NCBI RefSeq assembly: GCF_034653355.1
Contig: NZ_JAYEER010000004.1
Span: 1,550,001 to 1,614,000 of the forward strand
DNA length: 64,000 bases
Direction: 5' to 3'
From: Nitrospirillum sp034653355
GTDB taxonomy: Bacteria; Pseudomonadota; Alphaproteobacteria; Azospirillales; Azospirillaceae
The position numbers and the translations under genes were made by a program. Shown piece after piece: positions 1-8,605 of the stretch. The first letter of the stretch is position 1; each line of letters opens with the position of its first letter. The notes beneath the pieces were generated by a model. That model was not told the origin of the DNA. It was given only the letters and a program-made list of their open reading frames with translations, and ran no database searches.

Positions 1-190
1 GCTGAACGTGCTGCGCCAGCAGTTCAGCGAAATCCCCTATGTGCACGGCGACACCCAGTTCCAGGTGACCTTCTCCGGCGGCGTGGTGGGGCTGAAGCCT
101 GGGCTGGACGCCAAGGCCCTGAACCTGGCGGCCGACGCCGCGCTGTATCGCGCGAAGAACGCTGGCCGCGACAGGATCGAACTGGGGTAA
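1..190 (+). CDS. Diguanylate cyclase (GGDEF) C-terminal end, partial
   Basis: Only the last 62 or so codons are present; the 5' end lies outside the window. The visible residues match the C-terminal part of a GGDEF domain: an FSGGV strand, a run of Ala/Leu with DAALYRAK (the family's usual 'AD.ALY.AK..GRN' helix) and a closing GRDR segment. GGDEF domains make cyclic di-GMP from two GTP. The signature GGDEF loop itself is upstream of the window, so activity cannot be judged. The gene ends with TAA at 188-190 and is followed at once by a hairpin with a short T-run. Confidence 0.85.
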   Translation, partial: LNVLRQQFSEIPYVHGDTQFQVTFSGGVVGLKPGLDAKALNLAADAALYRAKNAGRDRIELG

Positions 191-196
191 ACCCAG

Positions 197-224
197 AGGT
201 ATGAGCATTTCACTCATGCCTTTT
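197..224 (+). terminator. Hairpin with T-run after the GGDEF gene
   Basis: AGGTATGAG at 197-205 pairs with CTCATGCCT at 213-221 (one G-T pair) and is followed by TTTT. It fits a short intrinsic terminator for the GGDEF gene. It is also the first hairpin of repeat copy a. Confidence 0.5.
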
Positions 225-313
225 AGGATGCGACCGCGTCCGCCGGATGCCGAGCCCTGCAGGGCGCAGCGAGGATAGTCAAGCCAGCGGATGCTGGCGC
301 CGGCGCTTGGGGA
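197..313 (+). repeat. Convergent-gene repeat, copy a
   Basis: This is one of three related elements (others at 29524-29646 and 38836-38937). It has a first hairpin at 197-221, a CGACCGCG...CGCCGGA core at 231-247, a palindrome GCCCTGCAGGGC at 254-265, the string GAGGATAGTCAAG from 271, and a last hairpin GCCAGC-GGAT-GCTGGC at 283-298. It lies between the GGDEF gene and the convergent lipoprotein gene. Function is unknown; it could be a REP-like element, a bidirectional 3' end or a structured RNA. Confidence 0.6.
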
Positions 314-317
314 ATAC

Positions 318-512
318 TTAACGGACAGGCGCGGTGACGACCTTGGCCGTCGTGCTGACCGCCGTGCCGGCCACATCGGCCGCCGTGCCCACGGCCGTGC
401 CGGCGGCATCGACCACGACGCAGCCGCTGAGGGCGCCCAGCGCCAAGCCCAGCACCAGCACGCTTCTGCCCACCCGGTAAATCTTTCCCTGGAAGAACGA
501 CACGCCCGACAT
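318..512 (-). CDS. Small lipoprotein, valine/alanine/threonine repeat type
   Basis: A 64-residue protein with a hydrophobic signal segment (about residues 17-28) ending in the lipobox LSGC, so the mature protein should start at Cys31 with a lipid anchor. After the cysteine it is almost entirely short Val/Ala/Gly/Thr repeats (such as AGTAVGTAADVAGTAV). This resembles small proteobacterial lipoproteins of the NF038104 kind, whose function is not known. The start is supported by an AGGGG purine run upstream. It is downstream of surE on the same strand, but a hairpin at 561-581 separates them, so it may have its own promoter. Confidence 0.75.
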   Translation of the reverse strand: MSGVSFFQGKIYRVGRSVLVLGLALGALSGCVVVDAAGTAVGTAADVAGTAVSTTAKVVTAPVR

Positions 513-560
513 GGCGGAACCCCTTGGCTAATCTGGTTCCCCGCCTCACGGGGGAAACCG

Positions 561-581
561 GGGGGCCGGCCGCCGGCCCCC
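561..581 (-). terminator. Strong GC hairpin between surE and the lipoprotein gene
   Basis: GGGGGCCGGC at 561-570 is complementary to GCCGGCCCCC at 572-581, a near-perfect stem directly after the surE stop on the minus strand. The following T content is low (GGTTTCCC), so it may be a weak terminator or an mRNA-end stabiliser. Confidence 0.4.
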
Positions 582-624
582 TTCGCTTTATACGGAAGCA
601 AAGGGCGGGCCAGGGTGGTCTCTC

Positions 625-1389
625 TTAGGCTATGCCGTCTGGGGCGGTCATGTCGAAGCCCAGCGGCGTGACCGACACCAGGCCATGCTTCAAGGCGCCG
701 GCATCGGTGTCCGGGCCCAGGATGGGCATGTGACGGCGAAAGGCCATCCAGTAATAGGTGCCGCCGCGCATGTCGGCGCGCGGTTCGACGTCGATGCGGT
801 CCAGGGTGCCCCGGCTCTGCCGCGTCAGCACCACGTCGCCCACGTCGGCCGCGTCCACGTCGGGAAAATTCACGTTCAGCACGGCGTTGGCGGCGACACG
901 CAGGCCCAGCGCATGGTCCAGGGACCGGGCGAAGACGGCCCGCGCCGTGTCCCAGCGCACCGGCGTCCCCCTGGCGAAGGCCTGGCTGAAGGCGATGGCC
1001 GGAACGCCAAGCAGGCGCGCCGTCAGGGCCGCCGCCACGGTGCCGGAATACGGCACCTCATCCCCCACATTGGCGCCCCGGTTGATGCCCGACAGCACGA
1101 TGTCCGGCGGATTGTCCTTCAGCAGATGGCGCAGGCCGAAGATGGCGCAGTCGCTGGGCGTGCCCGTCAGGGCGTAGCGGCGTTCCCCCCGCTCCTCCAC
1201 CCGCAGGGGCGTGGTCAGGGTGACGGCACGGGACATGCCGCTCTGATCCTTCTCCGGCGCCACCACCCAGACCTCCTCCGCCGCCTCCGCCACCAGCTCG
1301 GCCAGCAGGGCCAGACCCGGCGCGTTGATGCCGTCGTCGTTGGTGAGCAGGACGCGGCCCAGGCGGCGGGCGGGTGGAACGGTCGTCAT
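625..1389 (-). CDS. surE: 5'/3'-nucleotidase SurE
   Basis: A 254-residue SurE phosphatase, which removes phosphate from 5'- and 3'-nucleoside monophosphates in the cytoplasm and needs a divalent metal. The N-terminal LLTNDDG motif carries the paired metal-binding aspartates (Asp18, Asp19). Further conserved blocks are APEKDQSGMS, TGTPSDC (the TPxDCV-type strand) and SGINRGANVG, which holds the conserved Asn of the active site. Length is normal for the family. In many proteobacteria surE sits beside pcm and nlpD; neither is present here. It is divergent from the DUF1491 gene. Confidence 0.95.
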   Translation of the reverse strand: MTTVPPARRLGRVLLTNDDGINAPGLALLAELVAEAAEEVWVVAPEKDQSGMSRAVTLTTPLRVEERGERRYALTGTPSDCAIFGLRHLLKDNPPDIVLSGINRGANVGDEVPYSGTVAAALTARLLGVPAIAFSQAFARGTPVRWDTARAVFARSLDHALGLRVAANAVLNVNFPDVDAADVGDVVLTRQSRGTLDRIDVEPRADMRGGTYYWMAFRRHMPILGPDTDAGALKHGLVSVTPLGFDMTAPDGIA

Positions 1390-1528
1390 GAATCTGGCCT
1401 CTGGAGCGGTGGAACCCTATAGATACGGGCGCACCTTTCCGGGCGGCGGCGCGGATGGCAAGCCGCAATGTGGCGCCCCCGTCCCCTTCGGCCGCTTTTC
1501 CCATTCAATTCTTCAGGAACCTGGGACC

Positions 1529-1867
1529 ATGTCCGACGACCGGCTGTCCACCGCCCTCTGGGTCCAGTTGCACCTGCGCCGTTGCGCCGCCGACAGCATC
1601 CCCGTCTACGTCCTGCGCAAGGGCGAGGCGGAGAGCGGGCTGATCCTGCTGAAGGTCGTCATCCCCTTCCAGGGCGCCAAGGTCTACACCCAGAGCCGCG
1701 ACATCGACGGTAGGCTGGGCTGGTTCCCGGGGCTGAATGGCGCCCAGGTGCCGGAATCGGAGGCCGACGCCTTCATCGAACGCGCCACCCGCCGCGACCC
1801 CGACCTGTGGGTGATCGAGGTGGAAAGCCGCGACGGGTCCCACCCGTTCGAGGGCAAGGTCATCTGA
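1529..1867 (+). CDS. DUF1491 family protein
   Basis: A 112-residue cytoplasmic protein of the alphaproteobacterial DUF1491 family, of unknown function. Visible family features are an N-terminal LWVQLHLRRC segment, a central strand LILLKVVIP and a C-terminal DPDLWVIEVESRDG block. The reading frame is open further upstream to 1325, but that part is out of character and overlaps surE on the other strand. The ATG at 1529 starts at the conserved N-terminus, so it is preferred. The stop is one base from the stop of the convergent M61-like gene. Confidence 0.75.
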   Translation: MSDDRLSTALWVQLHLRRCAADSIPVYVLRKGEAESGLILLKVVIPFQGAKVYTQSRDIDGRLGWFPGLNGAQVPESEADAFIERATRRDPDLWVIEVESRDGSHPFEGKVI

Positions 1868-1868
1868 G

Positions 1869-3597
1869 TTACAGCAGGCAGGCGCCCGGCCACTGGGGCC
1901 TCAGGGTCCAGCTGTACTCGACCATAGGCGCCCCGGCGGTGGGAAAACTGAACAGCCGCGGCCTGCCCTCGCGCTCCACCACGATATTCACGGTCGGCCC
2001 TACGATCACGTTGGCTGCACTATGAGCCACGCGCGGGGTGACGCCGGTGAAAGAAACGATGGCGTCGCCCTCCTTCAAGCCGGCACGAGCGGCGGCGGAG
2101 TCCGGCGCCAGGCCGGTCACCGTATAGGGCGCCACCAGGAAGCTGTCTTCGGACATGCCCAACTCTGGCCGGGGATGCGTGGCGGCATGCCGGGTGAAGC
2201 AGGCGCCAAACGCACCCTCGGGTGGCACGATCAACTCCCCCCGCAGCATGCGGTCGAAATCCCCCTCACCGGCGGCACCCAGCTCCTTCCGCAACAAGGC
2301 ACGCCACGCGCCCTGATCATAGGACAGTCCTGGACCGGCGGCGTTCCAGCATCGCCAGCACCAGGTTGTCCAGCGACCGGCGGCCGCCCGACTTGGCACG
2401 GATCTGGGCGTCCAGGTTGGTGAAGTACAGAAAGCCGCGGTTATACGGCACCACCTGGGCCTCACCCCCGGCCCAGCGCTGCCTGCCCACCTCGGCATAG
2501 GGCGTGGTCACCAGGGGGCTGGAATAATAGGCGTTGGTCATGACACCGATTTCGCGCGCGACCTCCACGATGTGTACCAGGCCCTCACGCAGCGGCAGGC
2601 GCACCTTGTAGAACTCCGCCAGTCCCTCGCCGTACCAGGCGTTGGCGCTGCTGTCGCCCTCCAGCATGCCCACGAAGTGATGGACCATCTCGTGGGTGAA
2701 CATGATGCGACGGGCCGCATCGTCCAGGGCGCCAACACCGTATTCCAGCATGAAGCCACCCCGGGCGGCACCGCCGCCGTCACGGGGCCGCAGATAGGGC
2801 CGCATCAGCAGGGTGTAGGGCTTCGCCTCCGCGTCCTGGAAGAAACGCTGCAGGACGGTGAAGGATTTGCGCGACCAGTCGACCATGGTGTCGGCCCTGA
2901 ACGGTGGCGTGCCGATCCAATAAGCCTGGAACGGCGAATCCGGGGTGGTCAACCCATGGACCCGGCCCACCAGGAAGAAGGTGGAATAGACCTCCATGGG
3001 CGCCACCCGGGCGGTGTAGTCGCCGCCGCCAGCGGTCGAAACGACGGCCCCGCCCGGCACGCCGGTCATGTCCCAAGCCAGATGGACGTCCACCTGCGGC
3101 GCCTGCAAGGGCATGAGCAAGAAGGAAAAATAGGCGCCGCCGACACCGCCGTCGATCCCGCGCAAGTCATAGGACGGGCCGAGCTTGCGCGGGGTCAGCG
3201 CGGGCGTGACCTTCGCCACATAGGTGACGGTAACGGGCCCGGTGATGGCGCGCAGCGGCGTAAAGCTGCGCATCTGCAAGGGCATACCCGGCGGCGGCTG
3301 ATCCACACCCATGCGGATGGGCAGCAGGCCGGCGGCATCAGCGAACACCACCTCCTCGGCGGTATAGGCCTGGCCCGGGGTCAGGGCGATGCGCGCCGGA
3401 ACGGAGACCAGGGGCCGGTCCGGCCCGCCTTCCAGCCCCGTCAGCGTTTCGGTCACCCGCACGGTGGTGACGCTGCCGTCGGACACGACGGGAATGAGCT
3501 TCACGTCCACCTGGGGCAAAGACTGCGCCGGGGCGGGCACCGCTCCGCACATGAGACTGCCCACCGCGATAAGCGCCCTACCCGTCCGCCGCATCAT
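1869..3597 (-). pseudogene. M61-like metallopeptidase with PDZ domain, interrupted by one frameshift
   Basis: Two overlapping frames together encode about 575 residues of one secreted protein. The first (3597 to 2317) has a signal peptide ending near APAQS and a zinc-peptidase motif in FTHEMVHH, with GEGLAEFY downstream supplying the second-shell Glu, as in M61 glycyl aminopeptidases. The second (to 1869) continues with an AWRALL segment and a C-terminal PDZ-like domain (GLAPDSAAARAGLKEGD). The frame changes between about 2325 and 2350, consistent with one extra base. Since both halves look fully conserved, a sequencing error is as likely as a real lesion. The start has a good GGAGGG ribosome-binding site. 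Confidence 0.75.
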
Positions 3598-3698
3598 GCC
3601 CTCCGTTTGAGTTGCAATCAGCCTAGGGCAATCTCCCCGGATTCATTTTGCGACTTGGCCGGGTTTCCAAACGGGCACGCATTGTTTATGCGCCCACC

Positions 3699-6600
3699 CT
3701 ACTCCGCCGCGTTGGCCCGGCCGTCGGTGTTGGCGGGGACCAGGCGGCGGGCGGCGCGGCGGGCCTTACCGCGATGCAGCTGCCGGTCGATCCAGCGGCT
3801 GAAATCCTCCATGTAGAGGTACAGCACCGGGGTGATGTAGAGCGTCAGCATCTGCGACACCACCAGGCCGCCGACCACGGCCACACCCAGGGGCTGGCGC
3901 AGCTCGGCGCTGGCGCCGGAGGCGAGCGCTATGGGCAGCGTGCCCATGAGGGCAGCCATGGTGGTCATCATGATGGGGCGGAAGCGCAGCAGGCAGGCGC
4001 GGTAGATGGCGTCCTGCGGCGCAGCACCCTCGCGCCGGGCCTCCAGCGCGAAGTCGATCATCATGATCGCGTTCTTCTTCACGATGCCGATCAGCATCAG
4101 CACGCCGATGATGGCGATGACGCTGAGGTCGAAGCCGAACAGCATGAGCGAGCCCACCGCCCCCACCGCCGCCGATGGCAGGCCGGACAGGATGGTCAGC
4201 GGGTGGATGAAGCTTTCATACAGCACGCCCAGAACGACGTAGATGACCAGCACCGCCGTCAGCAGCAGCAGGCCCTGGTTGGCCAGCGCCTGCTGGAACA
4301 CCTGGGCCGTACCCTGGAAACTGCCGGAAATGCTGTCCGGCATGCCGATGTCGCGCTGCACGCCCTCGATGGCCGTCACGGCGGCCCCCAGCGAGACGCC
4401 AGGCGTCAGGTTGAACGACAGGGTGACGGCCGGCAGCTGCCCCTGGTGGTTCACGCTGATGGGGCCGGAGGTGCGGTCGATGCGGGCCACGGCGCCCAGG
4501 GGGATCAGCTTGCCGCTGTCGGAACGGATGTAGATGCGGTTCAGCACATCCGCCGACTTCTGCGCCTCCGGCGACAGCTCCAGGATCACCTCGTAATCGT
4601 TGGTCGGCGTATAGATGGTGGAGATCTGGCGCGTGCCGAAGGCGCTGTAGAGGCTGGAACGCAGGTTTTCCGCCGTCAGGCCCAACATATAGGCCTTGTC
4701 CAGGTCGATATGGATGGAGGCGTTCTGGCCGGACAGCTGCAGGTCGCTGGTCACGTCCTGCAACTGCGGCATCTGCGCCATCTTCTGCATCAGCCGGTCC
4801 GACCATTGGTACAGCTGCGGCTGGTCCAGGCCCTGCAGCGTGTACTGGTACAGGCTCTTGGACTGGCGGCCGGAGACGTTCAGGTTCTGCACCGGCTGGA
4901 AGAAGACGTTGATGCCGGGGATGTCGGCCACGTCCCGGCGTAAACTCTGCAGCACCGCCTCCATCTTGGGGCGGTGGGCGCGGTCCTTCAGCGACATGAA
5001 GACACGGCCGGCGTTGGTGACGTTGCCGCCGCCGCCAACGGAGGAGATGAAGGTCTCGACATAGGGGTTCTTGGCCACCGCCGCCGCCACCTGCTGCTGC
5101 AGGGCGATCATGGCGTCGAAGGAGATGTCCTGGCGGGCTTCCGTCTGGGCGAAGATCTGACCGTTGTCCTCGGTGGGGAAGAAGCCCTTCTGCACCTGCT
5201 GGAACAGCACCACGGTGCCTACCAGGGTGGCGAAGAACACGGCCACCACCACGCGGCGGTGGGCCAGGCACCAGGTCAGGGTGCGGTCATAGCCCCTGAG
5301 CCACGCTTGAAACCCCGCCTCCGTCACCCGCTCGAACCGGTTGGGCTTGGCATGGTGGTCATGGTTGATGAAGCGGCTGCACAGCATGGGCGTCAGCGTC
5401 AGCGACGTGATGGCCGAGGCCGCGATGGCCAGGGTCACGGTCACGGCGAACTCATGGAACAGCCGGCCCACCACGCCGCCCATCATGAAGATGGGGATGA
5501 ACACCGCCACCAGCGACAGGGTGATGGACACGATGGTGAAGCCGATTTCCCGGCTGCCCTTCACCGCCGCCTCGAACGGGCTCATGCCCTCCTCGATGTA
5601 GCGGACGATGTTCTCCAGCATGACGATGGCGTCGTCCACCACCAGCCCCACCGACAGGGTCAGCGCCAGGAGCGAGATGTTGTCGATGGAAAAGCCGAAG
5701 GCCTTCATGGCGCCGGCGGCGCCGATGAGGGAAATGGGCACGGCGATGCCGGGGATCAGCGTGGCGCTGACCTTGCGCAGGAACAGGAAGATGACCATGA
5801 CCACCAGCCCGATGGTCAGGATCAGCGTGAACTGCACATCCTCCACCGCCGCGCGGATGGACAAGGATCGGTCAATCAGCACGCTGATGTTGATGGACGG
5901 CGGCAGGCTGGCCTTGAAGGTGGGGATGACCCGCTTCACGGCGTCCACCACCTCCACCGTGTTGGCGTCCGGCTGGCGCTGGATGGCCAGGACGATGGTG
6001 CGGGTGCCGTTGAACCAGCTGGCGGTCCGGTCGTTCTCCACCCCGTCGATGACGCTGGCAACGTCGCCCAGGCGCACCGGGGCGCCGTTGCGGGTGGCGA
6101 TGACCAGGTGGGAGAAGCTCTGGGCGTCGAACAGCTGGGTGTTGGTCTCCAGGATCAACTGCTGGGCCGAGCCGGAGACGACACCGACGGGAGAGCTGGA
6201 ATTGGCGGCGACGATGGCGTTCTGCACCTCGTCCACGCCGATGCCGCGGGCGGTCAGCGCCTCCGGGTTCAGGCGGATGCGCACCGCGAACTTCTGCGCC
6301 CCCCAGACCTGCACCTGCGCCACGCCGCTGAGGGTGGACAGGGCGGGGCTCAGCAGGGTTTCGGCATATTCGTCCACCTGGCTCAGCGGCAGGGTGGCGC
6401 TGCTGAGCGCGAGCAGCAGCACCGGCTGGTCGGCTGGGTTCACCTTGCGGTAGCTGGGCGGGGTCGTCATTTCGATGGGCAGGCGCCGCTGCACCCGCGA
6501 CAGGGCCGCCTGCACGTCCAGGGCGGCACTGTCGATGTCGCGGTCGAGATTGAACTGGATGTTGACGTTGGTGCTGCCCTGGACGCTGCTGGAGGTGATG

Positions 6601-6836
6601 CTTTCGATGCCGGCGATGGTGGAGAACTCACGCTCCAGCTGGATGGCGACGGAGGACGCCATGGTGTCCGGGCTGGCGCCCGGCAGGCTGGCCGACACGC
6701 TGATGACGGGGAAGTCCACGCGCGGCAGGGCCGCAACAGGCAGGTATTTATAGGCCAGCACACCGCTGAGGATCAGGGCCGCCGTCAGCAGGACGGTCAT
6801 CACTGGCCGGCGGATGCAAAGCTCAGAAATGTTCAC
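3699..6836 (-). CDS. RND efflux pump inner-membrane transporter (MdtB/MdtC-like)
   Basis: A 1045-residue proton-driven RND transporter, normal length for the hydrophobe/amphiphile efflux family. The N-terminus MNISELCIRRPVMT and the VDFPVISVSASLPGASP strand are typical of the MdtB/MdtC/MuxB subgroup. TM4 contains the conserved paired aspartates in GLVVDDAIVMLEN; FMMGGVVGRLFHEFA and the C-terminal GIVKKNAIMMIDFA are also family signatures. The GTG start at 6836 overlaps the adaptor's TGA (GTGA), indicating translational coupling. Substrates are probably hydrophobic drugs or bile-type compounds, which is inference. No outer-membrane channel gene adjoins, so a shared channel elsewhere is expected. 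Confidence 0.93.
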   Translation of the reverse strand: MNISELCIRRPVMTVLLTAALILSGVLAYKYLPVAALPRVDFPVISVSASLPGASPDTMASSVAIQLEREFSTIAGIESITSSSVQGSTNVNIQFNLDRDIDSAALDVQAALSRVQRRLPIEMTTPPSYRKVNPADQPVLLLALSSATLPLSQVDEYAETLLSPALSTLSGVAQVQVWGAQKFAVRIRLNPEALTARGIGVDEVQNAIVAANSSSPVGVVSGSAQQLILETNTQLFDAQSFSHLVIATRNGAPVRLGDVASVIDGVENDRTASWFNGTRTIVLAIQRQPDANTVEVVDAVKRVIPTFKASLPPSINISVLIDRSLSIRAAVEDVQFTLILTIGLVVMVIFLFLRKVSATLIPGIAVPISLIGAAGAMKAFGFSIDNISLLALTLSVGLVVDDAIVMLENIVRYIEEGMSPFEAAVKGSREIGFTIVSITLSLVAVFIPIFMMGGVVGRLFHEFAVTVTLAIAASAITSLTLTPMLCSRFINHDHHAKPNRFERVTEAGFQAWLRGYDRTLTWCLAHRRVVVAVFFATLVGTVVLFQQVQKGFFPTEDNGQIFAQTEARQDISFDAMIALQQQVAAAVAKNPYVETFISSVGGGGNVTNAGRVFMSLKDRAHRPKMEAVLQSLRRDVADIPGINVFFQPVQNLNVSGRQSKSLYQYTLQGLDQPQLYQWSDRLMQKMAQMPQLQDVTSDLQLSGQNASIHIDLDKAYMLGLTAENLRSSLYSAFGTRQISTIYTPTNDYEVILELSPEAQKSADVLNRIYIRSDSGKLIPLGAVARIDRTSGPISVNHQGQLPAVTLSFNLTPGVSLGAAVTAIEGVQRDIGMPDSISGSFQGTAQVFQQALANQGLLLLTAVLVIYVVLGVLYESFIHPLTILSGLPSAAVGAVGSLMLFGFDLSVIAIIGVLMLIGIVKKNAIMMIDFALEARREGAAPQDAIYRACLLRFRPIMMTTMAALMGTLPIALASGASAELRQPLGVAVVGGLVVSQMLTLYITPVLYLYMEDFSRWIDRQLHRGKARRAARRLVPANTDGRANAAE

Positions 6837-8090
6837 GTGCGCGCCTTTCCGCTGGCCTGCGCGGCGCCTGCGCTGGGATTGGCGCTGTCTGCCTCGACCC
6901 CGCCCCCTTGGGTGGCCGGGCGTTCCACGATCTTGGCACCAGGCACCAGGCGCAGCTGGCCTTCGACCACCACCCGCTCACCCGCCTCGACACCGCTGGC
7001 GATGACGGCGCCCTGCTCGGCAAAGCGCCCCACCGTCACCGGGCGCATGTCCACCGTGTCGTCGGCCTTGACCACGAACACGTAAGGGCCGGCCTGACCG
7101 CGCTGTACCGCCACCGCCGGCACGGACAGCACGTCGGCCTCCATGCCCAGGTGCAGGGTGACGTCCACGAACTGGCCCGGCCACAGGGCACGGTCCTTGT
7201 TGTCGTACAGGCCCTTCAGCTGAATGGTGCCGGACTGGGCGTCCACGCTGTTGTCGATGAAGACCAGGCGGCCCGTGGCGGCGACCAGGCCGTCGGCGGT
7301 CTTGGCCGAGACCAGGGGCGGCCGGCCGGACCGCAGGGCCTGGCGCACCGCCGTCACATGCTTCTCCGGCACGGTGAAGGCGACGTTGATGGGCGCCACC
7401 TGCACCAGGGTGGTGAGGGTGGAGCCGCTGTCGCTGCCCTTCACCAGGTTGCCGGGGCGCAGCTGGATGCTGCCCACCACCCCGTCGATGGGGGAGCGGA
7501 TTTCGGTGAAGGCCACGGTCAGGCGCGCCTGATCCACCGCCGCCTGGTCGGCCAGCACCGTGGCCTCCTGCGCCTTGGCGGTGGCCGACGCCTGCTCGTT
7601 CTGCTGCAGGGAGACGGCACCCCGCGCGAACAGGTCGGCGTTGCGCTTGGCGTCGGACCTGCGCCTGGCCCAGGTTGGCCTGGTCACGGGCCAGGTTGGC
7701 CTCCGCCTGCATCAGGGCGGCCTTGGCCGGGCGCTGGTCCAGCAGGAACAGCAGGTCACCGGACTTGACCTCCTGCCCCTCCTCCACCTTCGCTGCCATC
7801 AGCTGGCTGTCGATGCGGGCGCGCACCTGCACGGTGGAGATGGGCTGCACCGTGCCCACGGCGGCCACATCGATGGGCATGGCGCCGCGCCGTACGCGCG
7901 CCGTCACCACCGGCACCGGATCACTGTTGTTAGTGCCAGGACCACGCTTGCCCGGCGCGGCCGAGGCCTCCGCCCCAATCCCGGATGCCCCCGCCCCGGG
8001 CGCCCCGGACTTGGCGGCCCACACGCGGTAACCGCCGTAGCCGGCGACCAGGACCAGGGCCAGCGCGGCGGCGGCCGTGCGACGATTCAT
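6833..8090 (-). pseudogene. RND periplasmic adaptor (HlyD/MdtA type), interrupted by one frameshift
   Basis: The frame from 8090 gives an N-terminal membrane anchor, the first half of the lipoyl/barrel-sandwich fold (VQVRARIDSQLMAAKVEEGQ) and part of the coiled coil. The second frame continues with DAKRNADLFARGAVS, the rest of the hairpin, RSPIDGVVGSIQLRPGN, the beta-barrel and the membrane-proximal domain, ending at 6833. The corrected product is about 418 residues, normal for MdtA. The shift lies near 7650-7675 and equals one extra base. Both halves are well conserved, so an artefact or recent mutation is likely. The start has a GGAGAAG ribosome-binding site, and the stop overlaps the pump start. 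Confidence 0.85.
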
Positions 8091-8605
8091 CGGGACTTCT
8101 CCGGGAGCGAACGGGTACAGGCGACATCGGGACCGGTGGCATCATGGGGCAAAACGGTGACAGTTGCCTTAACGCGGCTGAAAACTGCCTTAACGCGGCT
8201 GAAAACCACGCCAGCCGCCGCCCGTCGGACGGCGGGCATCACGCCCAACCCTATCAGCCCACCCGTCGGCATCTGCGACCCAACCCCACGCCTCGTCCGC
8301 ACAACCGCCAGCCCCCGGGCCCCATACCCAAGCAGGCAAAACGTCGCGGATCCCGGTTTTGCAGTCTTATAGGATATACATCGGCCCCAGGCATTATCCT
8401 TAAAGTCTGAGGCCCACCCCAGGGCGTGAAGCGGCCTGCACAGGCGACGGGACAAGGGGTGCCCGGCGCCGTCCCCTTTGGCGGGACATACCGCCCATCT
8501 CCGGCCACGGCGCGTTCATGCCTTCGCAGCCTGCGACGGATAGGGTACACCGGCGCCGTTTTCCCACATTTCCGCATTCAAAGACCTGAGGAGGCTTCTG
8601 AAACG
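8091..8605. other. Divergent intergenic region, adaptor / TonB receptor
   Basis: About 515 bases lie between two divergent genes and hold no credible coding frame. They contain a 21-bp tandem duplication (8165-8206) and an AT-richer patch around 8356-8404 that could hold promoters for either side. No cobalamin, TPP or FMN riboswitch box could be recognised. Confidence 0.5.
8165..8206. repeat. 21-bp perfect tandem duplication
   Basis: The unit TGCCTTAACGCGGCTGAAAA plus C occurs twice in direct succession (8165-8185 and 8186-8206). The spacing of two helical turns suits a double binding site for a regulator of the flanking divergent genes, but no regulator is known. Confidence 0.6.

Noticed and set aside
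4974..7085. 703-codon open frame on the plus strand
   Set aside because: It is antisense to the RND pump and adaptor, rich in Gly/Asp/His/Gln, with no recognisable domain.
8091..8605. Riboswitch upstream of the TonB receptor
   Set aside because: No cobalamin, TPP or other known riboswitch box could be found; the AT-richer patch alone is not evidence.
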